Shown here one piece after another: positions 26,401 through 40,400 of a DNA stretch of 64,000 nucleotides (position 1 is its first letter; each line of letters opens with the position of its first letter). Position numbers and translations under genes: made by a program. This DNA is from Lycocorax pyrrhopterus obiensis (taxonomy: Eukaryota > Chordata > Aves > Passeriformes > Paradisaeidae): NCBI GenBank assembly GCA_014706295.1, contig JACSVZ010000003.1:787320-851319 (forward strand). The letters are read 5' to 3'. The notes beneath the pieces are model-generated. The model ran no database searches and was not told the DNA's origin. It saw only the letters and a list, made by a program, of their open reading frames with translations.

Positions 26401-26899
26401 AGCCAGGCCACCACGCTGGCGGCCTCTGCTGAAGTGGCGGAGGTGGCACCTGCCACCAAAGACAAGGAAAACGGAGCTCTCGGGAGAAAACAGCCCAAGG
26501 ACCTTCCCACGTCCTGCCCTCAGACACGGCAACAAGAAGCCACATGCCCAGAGGGGACTGCACAGGCAGCTCTCCAGCATCCCCCAGGAAGGAGCACCAG
26601 CTGACTTGGGCAACTCACCGGTGTGATTTTAGCACTGGGTCTTTGCAGGGGAAGGATGAACCTCTCTATTTAGAAATCCCACCTGATATCCCGGAGTGAA
26701 TCCAGTCTTCAGCCATGCCCTGCCCTGCCCCTCTGCTCCACGCAGCATTTCGGGGTGCCTGTAGCATCCCACCTGGGGCCAACGTTTCCTTAAAAGAATT
26801 TTGGCTACCAAGAATGTTAAATAACTTAGGGTGGGGGGAAAAAAATTCAGCATAAAACCGGATATCCTGAGGGGGGAACCAATATAAAGCCCGAGTCCA

Positions 26900-27200
26900 G
26901 CTAAGGAGGAAAGTAGGTTGTAAAAATTAATGAGAATAATTGTTGTGAATTCTTGCTTTTGAAAGAACCCTCGTGAGGGCAGAACCTTAATTATTTCTGT
27001 CTATTAGGGTTCATTTCCTGGTCCTAAGCAGAGAGCTCGTACCTAATAAATACGGGCCAGGAACACAATGATTTAAGCTACAGCAAAACGGTGCTTAACT
27101 GCAGGGGAAGTTAATATTTGGGAATCAACCTGACTGCAAGCACCCATTGTGTAAATGGCGAGGAAATGAAATGTGCATGTGACCTTTTTTAACACCTCGA
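26900..27200. promoter_or_regulatory. Candidate intronic regulatory element, homeodomain-rich
   Basis: A/T-rich unique sequence with AAAATTAATGAGAATAATTG near 26925, CTTAATTATTTC near 26987, AATGATTTAAG near 27067 and GTTAATATTTGG near 27110. This density of TAAT cores in an intron of a limb and heart regulator suggests homeobox input. It is inference only. Confidence 0.3.
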
Positions 27201-29570
27201 TATTTCTGGGGTGTTTCTAAGGGTAGCGGAGAGGGGGGAGGTGGTCGATGGAGCTGCTGACAACCGCCCTGAAAACTTCACCAAAACTCTCTTCATAGCC
27301 TAAGCCCCTTTTTGGGGAGTAGGGCTGAGGAGAGGGAGATCCCAGGGTGCTTAAATATCTTTTCAGGCTGTCTAAAATACCAGGGGAAATAAGCACAAGC
27401 CCTACACTGGGATTGCAGCTGTGCTCTTGAAATAAATTGAGCTATCTGGAAGCAGGCAGGTATTTCTGTAAGCTCTGTGAGCATGGACTCAAATCCGTTT
27501 TGGGGCGAGTCACACAATTAATTCTGTAATAGAATTCAGCTATAACAGAGCTCTTGAAACCTGAACCAACCTGCAGGGATGAATTTGTGTGTGTAAAATA
27601 CAGGGGTGTATAAAACTACGTGTAAAATATGTCAGAGGCTGGATGGGAAAGTTTGCGTGAGGTGAGGGGCGGAGGTGAGAAAGAAAAACGGGAAAAAATG
27701 AGCAGTGCACTGACAGCAAGACCTGGGGATGCCCCACAGATCAGGGACTGCCATCCCTTATGGCAGGGGGAATGCAGCCTTGTGTTGCAAGAGGAAAATC
27801 TGGTTTTCCAAGCAACCTCTCAGCTGTGAAAGCTGAGCTCAGGTTCCTGCTGGTGGAAAAGACCCCACTTGTCACCCAGCTCAGCTGGAGGCTGTTCCTC
27901 CTCAGCGTCTCCATCAACCCCAACATCGTTCCCCATCTGCACTGGGGCAAGCTACAGATTTTCTTCCCTTCCCTGCAGGGAGATGCCATTTAGGGAAGAT
28001 CATCCCCTGGTTTGTACTTTTGTCTCTGTCTTTCCCAACTGGGATTTTATCTCGGGGCCACAGCCACTCTTCCTCAGCTCCCCCCTGGTTCCGAGCAGCA
28101 CGGGGAGGAACGTGTGTGTCGGGGGGAGAGTGGGCCAGAGCCTGTGGGACGCGTGGGGGGTGTGTGAAATGTGCCGTGGTGGGTGCGAGTGTCTGCTGGG
28201 CCGGGAGCGTGTGTGTCCGTGGGGATCCGCCCGCCAGCGCCTCTGTTCTGACGGAGGCAGACGCGCACATGTCATTTCTTATCACACACATGTTGCTGAT
28301 TTACAATCGAATAGTCCTGCTCCTCCTAACGTGGCACTTTTCCCAAACTACTGTACTTACATGTTCCTGCTTCGCTTTTGTTTTATTTGCACGATCATTC
28401 CTTTTCCTATAAACCAGCCCCATTTTCCTTCAAAGGGGAGCAGTTCCATTCACGTCTGTTCTCTCCTTGGGAAATGCCTTTAAAGCAGGCAGTGTGTCCT
28501 GTTTTATTAACTCCCACTTCTATTAATATTATATTCTTTCTCCAAATCCATCAAGCAGAAGTTAAACCTGATTTTATAGCATCCACAGTGGAGTTACAAT
28601 TTAAGGCATAATTTGGCAAGGGCTCAATTTGGATTCGGTTTGCTTGTCCCGGCCGTGCCAGCAGCTCCTATTTTAAAGGGCAGGGAAGTATTTTCCTTTC
28701 TCCCTAGTTATGGTGGAACACTCTTTCTTCCCCAGCCCAGCTCTCCTCTCTGCATCTTGCTGGTCAGCTGACGGATGGAGGAAACGCAATTTTTTCACAC
28801 AGGTTTAGGAACCTGCATTTCCAGGAAAGCATCCAGGATTTCTTTGGGATGCTAAATGACTTTTCGCTGTTTGAAAAGCAATTATCATATCAGCTACAAA
28901 GAAGCCATCCTACCTGCCTTCGAGTACAAGTTTATAGTAAGAGCTTTTCATGTGATTAGGAGAGGAATTTGCTGATTTGCTGAAAAAAATGAGTTTTCAT
29001 GGTGCTGTGCCCTAGAGAGGGTCCGTGGGCAGTGGAGAGGGACAGTTGATGAAAGACATCCCTAATTCATCTGTGGAGAAGCACCCTGCCTTCAGCCCTC
29101 TGCCTTCCTCCTGCTCCTTCCCTGCTGGGTGAGGAAGCCCAAAACCACGCAGGGAAGGAGAGGGAGCATCGGGCTCCTCACAGAGGGGCAGCAACAGCCC
29201 GCCAAGAAAACCCTCATTCCACCCAACCCTTTTCTGTTCCAGCAGAAGACAAACCTACCCCGTGATTTTCGTGCTTTGTTTGCCTGATCTCGGGAGCTGA
29301 GCCTCCCTTTCCTGCCCGGGCCTCCCGGCTGCCGAGCCCGCAGCCCCCCGTGGGCAGCCGGGTTATCAGCGCCCGGCCGCGGAGGGGAGCGCCCGGCTCC
29401 CTCCTCCAGATTAGGAGCCTTTGACCCACGGGGAGGGGAGAAGATAAAGCCAACTTCCTCGGTTGGTCGTCTCCGTGCGAGCAAAGCGTCCTGGTGAGCT
29501 CATTCCCCCTCCCCGGCTCGCCCCGAGCCCTGGCTTTGGATGCTTTGTGTAGCCAGGAATAACAGAGAGG

Positions 29571-29662
29571 ATGGGATGGGATGGGATGGGATGGGATGGG
29601 ATGGGATGGGATGGTGATGGATGGGATGGGATGGGATGGGATGGTGATGGATGGGATGGGAG
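29571..29662. repeat. (GGGAT)n microsatellite
   Basis: About eighteen ATGGG pentamers, with two interruptions reading ATGGTGATGG at about 29611 and 29641. Runs of GGG separated by AT can form G-quadruplexes on the + strand, which is the TBX5 template strand. Confidence 0.95.
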
Positions 29663-30030
29663 GAGAGGAAAGGGGAAGCGAAAAGAGGGAGAAGGGAGGA
29701 AGGAAAGGGACGAGGGAGGGAAAAGGAGAAGAAGAAAGGGCTGGGGAAAAAGAGAAGAAGAAATAACAAGGGGGAAAGGAGAGGAAAAAGAAGGGGACAA
29801 GGAGAAGAAAAAGAAGGGGGAAGAGAAAGGAGAAGGGAGGAAAGGAAGAGGACAGGGAGGGGAGAGGAGAAGAAGAAAGGACGGGGAAAAGGAGAAGAAA
29901 AAGAAGGTGACAAGAAGAAGAAAAAGAAGGGGGAAAGGAAGGGGAGAAGGAAGAGAAGAAAAAGAAGGAAGGAGTGGAAAGAAAAAGGGGGAAGAGGAAA
30001 AAGGGGTGAAAGAAGAAGTAGGGCGGGAAG
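29663..30030. repeat. Long polypurine (GA-rich) tract
   Basis: Almost every base on the + strand is G or A for about 370 bp, built from degenerate GGAAAAG/AAGAAG/GGAGAAG units. In the TBX5 transcript it is a polypyrimidine tract starting about 90 nt after the exon 6 donor. The long open frames through it are composition artefacts. Confidence 0.95.
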
Positions 30031-30047
30031 GGGAGCTGAGGCCCTCA

Positions 30048-33465
<3,418 letters not shown>

Positions 33466-35305
33466 TTATTTGTTTCACCAAAGTTTTGAATCTCCGTTCT
33501 TTGAACAAATCCGAGCGTGAGAACTTTTGGAAGCCCGTTACTTCCCTCCGTCCGTAAACCGCTGGAACAGGAGAGGAAATTTGCCAAAAAAAGTTTTAAA
33601 ATAAAAGTTATAATACAGATACTTCTATTAAAAAATCATATTTATATATCTTTCTACAAATATATATATTTATAGAAATATCTTCTCATATATCACATAT
33701 ACAGAAATATAAACACTTTAAAATACGTTTATATGAACACCTTGATGGTCTAGGGACAGACACGGAGGCAAAAACCCTCCACGCACTCAGGTGTAAGAGA
33801 AAATCCGTGAGCAGCCGTGTGACCGCCCCGAGACGGCAGCAAAGACACCTGACCAATCCTTGGAAACCCTCGGATACACACAGGGCAGGGGCTTTTCGAA
33901 ATATTTTCCATTACTGCAAGGCAGGCACTTAAACCGCTGCTGTTATTTTAGTTCGAGCTTTCCAAATATTTAAAAATAAAGCAGATGAAAATGTAGCCCT
34001 GGACTTAAAACATGCATAAACAACAAAAAAAAATCCGAAAAAAAAGCCCCACACCTCTAAAAATACCGCGCTCTTCTCCGGGGCTCGGGATCTTATCGCT
34101 GCCGTGGGGCACCTGGGCTGGGCTTTAATTCGGCTGTAAAAAGCTGAAGGGGGGCGAAAAGCGCCCAGCGAAGGAAGCGGGCGCTGAACTTCAAGGTTTT
34201 AAGGGAGAAGACACCAAATCCCACCTGGAGATTCACTTGGAACTCCACGGAAAACACCTGAGCGGCAGGACCAGGGACTTCTCCAGCAACAAACACGGGG
34301 AATGAGATGAACAAGGAAACCTATCCCGCATCTCCCCTCGAGCCCCTGCCCTGTAAATGTCTGTTTTATTGCTCTCCAGATGAGATCCCTGTCCGCGGCG
34401 ATAGTTGTTTGAAATTTCTGCAAGGTGGTTTCTGTCTCCCTTCGAGAGTTGGATATTTTTTTTTGGCCCTGTGAACCGGGGTTTTTTTCGGGAGATCCCA
34501 ACACCGACTTCACCCCCCACATCATCCCACGTCCCCTTGGCCACAAACCCCTTTCAAACCCATTTTTGCAGCAGCGAGGTTCAAGGGGAAGGCGAGATCT
34601 ATTCGCTAAAACTTTATCCAACCAGCTCGATATTTATTTTTCCCCTCCCTCTTCAGGCAAATTTTGGAAGACCACAACAAATACCAGATGACAGAGCAAA
34701 ATGAAAGTTTGACTCTGCGTTGTTGATCGTGTCCCTACAACCTAAAACTATTCCTACACGTGGAGGGTTTTCCCCCTTTCCTCCAAGGATTCTAATTGAA
34801 AATCCCAACGAAAAATCCTCCCTCGGGCTGCCCCCGATTTGTTGATAGGACTGGAGAGACTTTTTTACTGCGTTTCTCTGGCCGCTCTTCAATTTAACAA
34901 CCCTCCACCACATTAATATCAAGGACAATGTTAAATCCCCTCAAAAATACCCGCGTCCGCATATAAATATCTGCGGATCAGGTTTACTGAACCGGTTATG
35001 GAATCGATTAGAACCCCAATAAAGTGGGATTTGCGAGGCTGTATATTTTTCCGCACACCCACGCAGATAAACACCCGCATAGAAATGCCCCCACGTGATA
35101 TTTATTTGCGGACGCATCTATCTCCGCATCTGAACAGCTTTGTTATCTCTCTGTAAACAGTGGCTTAAGACCGCATAGACTTTTAAAAGGGGTGAAGTGG
35201 CTGTGCTGGGAATATTCGCCCCAGAGTGAGCGAAAATAAATAAAAAACTGTAAAATAGCATAAAACTTTGGGGGAAAAAAAGCAGAAGGGCCGAGGGGCT
35301 CTTTA

Positions 35306-35341
35306 AATAATAATAATAATAACAACAACAATAATAATAAT
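35306..35341. repeat. AAT/AAC trinucleotide microsatellite
   Basis: TAATAATAAT, then AACAACAACA, then ATAATAATAA. Simple repeat in intron 3. Confidence 0.95.
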
Positions 35342-35669
35342 GGCCCAGCGAGCTGCTCTAAACAAAGTTGGCTTTTTGGCCAAGTGGTTGCAACTCGCGT
35401 TAGCCTGGAAAGTTTCCAAAGGCCTGAAGTCGGAATTAATGATCCAACTGTTCTGGTTAAGAAAGAAGCCAGAAGAAACAATTTCTCCCGCGTCTCTCCG
35501 GGCAGGGAGGGCTCTCCGTGGCCGGGCAGTGGCACACACGCGGAGGGGCTCGGACACGCGGGATGTGACCGTCCCCGTGCCAGGGAGGTGCCCAGTGCCC
35601 CCCATCCAGGCGGGTGCGTCCCCCCCGGCCCCGCAAACACGAAGGGCACCGCGGAGGCCCCGCTCTTAC

Positions 35670-35764
35670 CTCCCGGCCTTTGTTATGATCATCTCCGTGC
35701 CCACTTCGTGGAACTTCAGCCACAGCTCGCGTTCGTGCAAAAACACCTTGATGCCCTCCATGCC
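35670..35764 (-). CDS. TBX5: TBX5 coding exon 3, residues 50-80 and part of 81
   Basis: This exon starts the T-box: it reads [20 protein letters not shown] and continues to ITKAG, the dimer- and DNA-contacting N-terminal strands of the fold. The acceptor is CCGCAG|GGC and the donor GGGAG|GTAAGA. The exon ends in phase 2, splitting Arg81. Gly80, mutated to Arg in Holt-Oram syndrome in human, is the last whole codon. A 21-bp GC-rich tandem repeat lies 27 nt upstream of the acceptor. Confidence 0.96.
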
Positions 35765-37297
35765 CTGCGGAGGGGGAAGGCACAGAGCGTCAGCCCCGGG
35801 CGGAGAGGGGCCAGCCCCGGGCGGAGAGGGGCCAGCCCCGCCGGAGCGGCCGGGCCCCGCATGGCCCCGCCGGGAAGCTCGCCGGGAACAGGCCGGGCTC
35901 TGCGGGCCGGAGCTCGGGGCATTCCCGGGAAAACCCTGCCGCAAAGGCGGCCAGAGGGGGATTCCAGGCCGGAGCGCGGGGATGCCGCTCAGGGCGGGCC
36001 TGGAGCGGGGTCCTGCGGGCCGCGGGGCTCGTGGGCCGGGGAGGCGATGGCAGGGAGCCCCTGGAGCTGGCTCCAACTGCATCCTCCCAGAGAAATCCCC
36101 CGGCGCTCCGGCCCAGCTGCTCCCAGAGGCAGCCGGAGGAGATTTACACCCTCCCACGAGTGATTTACACCCCCGGCTGAGCTCTGCAGGCTGGAGCGGA
36201 GTGGGGTGTCACCCTGCTCCCCTCGCCCCCTTCCTTTCTGCTTCCCACCCAAGAGCTGCGAGTCCCACGGTTGGGGCAGATGCCACCGCGGGGACAACAC
36301 CCCCCTGCCCCGGGCTGGGAGGCACAGGGGACACCCCCAGCCAAACCAAGCACTTCTTCCCCCCACTGAAAACGCGGCCGAAGCGCCCCGTCAAACTTCG
36401 GGGGTCGCTTTCCAAACGCCCCCGGTGGCCCCGAGCCCACGGTGCCGGTCCCAGTGCCCACCTCGGCCCTGCCGGAGCACGGGGGTTCATCGGGGGGGCC
36501 CTGCCGGGAACAAGTGGGGCTCTACCCGGGACCCCACAGTGGGGATCGCGGTGGGAAATCCCCTCTCCCCGCGTGTCCCCCCTCCACTCTCAGCGCTGCC
36601 CGAGCGGCGGGGGCCGAGGGCCGGCTCCCAGCCCCGGGAGCTCCCAGCACGGGAAGCAGAAGCCGCGGGATGGCTCGGAGCGCGGAGGTCCCGCACGGGA
36701 GCCCACGCGTGTCCCGGCACTCGAGGGCTGAGGGAGGGAATGAAGGACACCTCAAGCTCCCCGTGGCGCTCTGAGGGTGCCCACGCGTGACAGCCACTGC
36801 CTGCCCTGAGTGCCCACTGGGGGTGTGGGGCATAGCTGTGCCCGCCTGGGTGTGCCAGGGGTGCATATGGACTTGTACATATATATATATATATAAAATA
36901 TATACATTTCTATCTCACACAAATACGCCCAGCAGGAATCTCCCCTCCGTGCGTGTTCTTCCGTGCGTTTGCACGCTCAGGCGTGGACACCCGTGGGTGT
37001 GTGGGTGCCCCTGCGGGGCGGCTTCCCCTCGCTGTTATTTGGGGTCCTGTTCCCTGCCTGCCCCTCCGCAACCCCCAGAACTCACACGGGCACATCCCCG
37101 CAGCTCCAGCGCCTGAGCACGACCTGAGATAACACTGAAGCAGGATGAGGCCCACGGCCAGGTGAGGCTTCGCCCTCGCGTGGGGCCTAAAACAACCCAG
37201 CCACCCAGCTGGGGCGGGGGAAAACGCGGAGAAAAGGGGAAAATACCAACAAAATTGAACAGCCACGGGGCTGAAGGAGAGGAGCATGGGTGCTTAC
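35765..37297 (-). other. TBX5: TBX5 intron 2 (1533 nt), CpG-rich
   Basis: Between exons 2 and 3. It is strongly GC- and CpG-rich from 35765 to about 36780, then has a TA microsatellite (36876-36905). A 21-bp tandem repeat lies at 35791-35840. The longest open frames here are artefacts of GC content. In mouse a forelimb enhancer has been described in an early Tbx5 intron, but I see no clear equivalent. Confidence 0.88.
35791..35840. repeat. 21-bp GC-rich tandem repeat
   Basis: Two full units starting at 35791 and 35812 (CAGCCCCGGGCGGAGAGGGG) and a partial third. They are 27 nt upstream of the exon 3 acceptor, so copy number would change the branch-point region. Confidence 0.88.
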
Positions 37298-37444
37298 CTG
37301 CTGGGTGAAGGCTGCTTGGGGTGAGGTGGGCGACTTGCTGGTTGCCCCCAGCTGCGTGTCCTGCTTGGCTTCAGCCTGGAGCTCCTTGGCCTCCGAATCC
37401 GCGGGCGTGCCGGGGAGCCCGAAGCCTTCCTCGCTATCCGCCAT
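37298..37444 (-). CDS. TBX5: TBX5 coding exon 2 (start codon), residues 1-49
   Basis: This is the first coding exon. The ATG at 37444-37442 has A at -3 and G at +4, a strong Kozak context, and begins [10 protein letters not shown], matching the family N-terminus. The segment is acidic and Ser/Pro-rich, precedes the T-box and ends with the conserved AAFTQQ. The donor is CAG|GTAAGC. The exon probably extends upstream to 37473, where a pyrimidine-rich tract ends in TGCAG. Those 29 extra nt are open in frame but contain no ATG. Residues 11-40 differ clearly from mammalian TBX5, whereas both ends are conserved. Confidence 0.95.
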
Positions 37445-37473
37445 GTTACGAGCTTCCTTCGCCGAATCCCCCA
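37445..37473 (-). other. TBX5: 5'UTR part of TBX5 exon 2
   Basis: These bases lie between the likely acceptor (tract CTCTCCC... ending in GCAG, AG at 37475-37474) and the start codon. No upstream ATG is present. The acceptor is a good match, but an upstream promoter reading straight into this exon cannot be excluded, because the DNA at 37550-37640 is CpG-rich. Confidence 0.6.
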
Positions 37474-40400
37474 CTGCAGGCACACATCGGGAGAGAGCAG
37501 AGATAAGAGACGCACAAGTCAATGCTGACGTTTAATAAAATATAGATATTTCTATAGCGGGCTGGCTCCGAGCGAGCGCAGCGCCGGCCGGGGCTGCCCC
37601 GACCGTGCCGCCTCTCACTTCAGCTGCCCAGGCAGGGAGCGAGGCCCTTTAACTTCGGGAGAGGGAGAAATAAAGACTTTTATTTATTATCGCAGCCCGC
37701 AAGGGATGATAGGATTTGGGGGGGGCTCGGGGGGGTGGGGAGGGAGGGGAAGGGGGAGGCGGTATTATTGAATGCATCTTTTGGGGAAGGTAAACAGCGC
37801 GTTTTAGGGCGGCCTGGCAGCACAGGGGAGCGAGGCACCCGAGGGGCTGTGGGACACGCAGCTCATCGCACAAGTGGCTCTGGAGGTCGGGGGCTTCGAG
37901 CTGGGGGCTCCAGAGCCTCCCCGAGGCTTGGCCACCTCCAGTCCCTGCGGGCTCGCTGCGGCCCAGCGGGGTTTGAAGTCCCCACTTTCCTCCCGGGGAA
38001 GTGGAAGCTTTCACCCCGCAGGAAAACACCACTGACACACGAGGCCACTGCTCGCACCCAATTCCCGAGGAAAACTCAACTTCTTGCGCGTCTTATAAAA
38101 AATAAAAAATTTAAAAGCCTGTTCTTGCCTTACCCCGGGCAGCTACAAGAAAAGCGAAGGGTAGACGAGGAAATTAAAATATGAAAGTGCAAATAAATCA
38201 ATCGGACAAACGCTGTGCAAGGTAACGAGGACTCGGGCTGGTGAACGGGGAGTGGAATTGGGGCTGGAGTGAACTAAGCCATAACATTTGGGATAAAACT
38301 GCACCAGCAGAGAAAACGAGCTTTAAAAAATACATGGTTTATATCTGATGCGAGTAACCGCAGCGAGTTTTAAAAGCTGTATTTTGAATTAGCTTTAAAG
38401 GCTCTATCAGGAATGGTAAAAGTTTCATAGCAACACAAAAAAAACCCCCCAAAAGATAAAAGTAATTGAATTATCTGTTAGGTTTTTATTGTTCTTAAGG
38501 AGTTCAGAGTTTTAGGAGCTTTAAAAAAATATTTCTTGCATATTCAAAGAAGGGGATTCAGTTTTGAAAGGCCAACCATATGGAGGCAATATTGGGTTTA
38601 AATACATGAGAATGTTTTTAAATGAGTTCTTCGCCCTGCAACGATATTTGAAAGCTGTTAAAAATCAAGCAGAGGGAGCGAAAAAAAGGCAATTCTCCTT
38701 TAAAAGTGAAGGAAAATTGGGAGTGGGAAGGAGGGGGGAGAAAATGCTCTTCCCCGCTAGTGGTGGGTAACACACACACGCACGGATCTGTAATTTAAAA
38801 GGACAAAAAGCGAAGGGACTCCGGGTCCGCACCTCTGGAGCTGCAGCTCGTGCCCGGACACGGCCCGTGCCCCATCCCTGCCTCCTTCCCTCCCTTCCCG
38901 AAGGCTCTTTTCCCAGCGCGCACCAGCCGGAGACCCAGGGGCGAAGCGAAAGCGCTGCGAGCGCGGAAAGTGCGCGGGGCGCTGCGGGAGCCGCTGCCCC
39001 GGGCCCGGGCCCAGCCCGCGGGGGCAGAGCCGCAACTCCAGGGACCATTTAAGGCTTTTCTCTTCCCCTCCTCTTTCTCTTTTTTTTTTTCCCCGAGCTG
39101 TTGTGGTGTCTTGTTTGTTTGGGTTTTTTTTTCCTCGGGAAGTGCCACTTAGGCATTTTTTAATCGATTTCCCTCCAGCTTGGAGCTGTGATTCCCCCAG
39201 AGCTGGCAAGATTAGGGGGTAGAGCGAGGGAAAATAGCAACAAAAACCGCTAGAACGTGTTTATTAAAACAAAGAGGGACCCAGCCATGGCAGCGCAGCC
39301 CAGCCCAGCGAAGCCTCCCCGATGCTCTCCGCGCCCAGACATAATTAAGCAGATACAAAAATAATCATAATTTTAAAAACAGAGGGTGTGACGACAAAAA
39401 AGAACCCCACAACTGAGAGCATTTGGCGATCCGTGGCTTCTAATTTTTTTTTCCCCTTAGAAGAGCTTCTGAGAAGAAATGGAGCTTGACAGAACCAGGC
39501 CGCGGTGGCTGGATGAAAAATGCATCTCGCTTTGCTAAAGTAGCGCCAAGTGGGTTTGCGGGAGGAAAAAACACAAGGGGGGTAATGAAAAAAAAAATAA
39601 AAATAAAATCAGCACCCTCTGCTTTTGTTCCGGCCTCGCCCCGGGCCCCCCCCGGCCCCACGGAGAGAGCAGCCCCCTCTCCTTGCCCTGCTCCCCGCGG
39701 CTCCCGAGGCCTCGCAGCTCCTCGGCAGCGGCGATTCGTGGCTGCCGATGCCCCCGGGCAGCCGCTCTCGCTCTGCCGCGCTCCCGCACCCGCACACACG
39801 GAGGACAGACCCCGACGGACAGACATGGCAATGGAAGAGCCGTTACCTTGCGCGTCGAATTCCATGCAATCAATGCATCTCCACATAAATAATGTGTGGG
39901 TCTATTTCCCCCGTTTGCAATGGAAATTACAATGGGATCAGGCTTCTCGTGTGCATATTTCCTTTTATTTATTTATTTGCGGATCAGCATGTGAAAACCC
40001 AGCCTGAAAGAAAAAATTCTATCCAATGCAAGCCTGCTTTTCTCTCTCTCTCTCTCTCTCCCTGTCTCCTGCTCTCTCCAAACACTTCCAGGTTGTCAGA
40101 CGCACTAGAAAGGATCCTGAGACCAAGATAAAGCCCCCACCCCCACCCTTTTCTCAGCCTGATCTGATGCAGTTCTCCCCAGCCAGCTCTTGCTTAAATT
40201 CAAAAATTTAAAATAGTAATTAAAAAAGAATTAAAAAGAGAGCGAGAGGGCGAGAGAGCGGAAAAAGAAAACAGCACCCTCTTGGGAAAAAAAAAAAAAA
40301 GAAAAAGGAAGAAAAGTTTCGGCCGGCTGGAAACCCCCGCTCCTCCGGGCAGGGTCGCGGCGCTGCCGCTGTGGCTGCGCGGAGCCGGGCGCGGAGCGCG

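Noticed and set aside
25772..26563. 263-residue minus-strand open frame
   Set aside because: Antisense of the G/A-rich island; Pro/Ser/Leu-rich composition artefact.
35340..36731. 463-residue + strand open frame
   Set aside because: CpG-rich intron 2 DNA with few stop codons; antisense to exon 3; Pro/Gly/Arg/Ala-rich with no domain.
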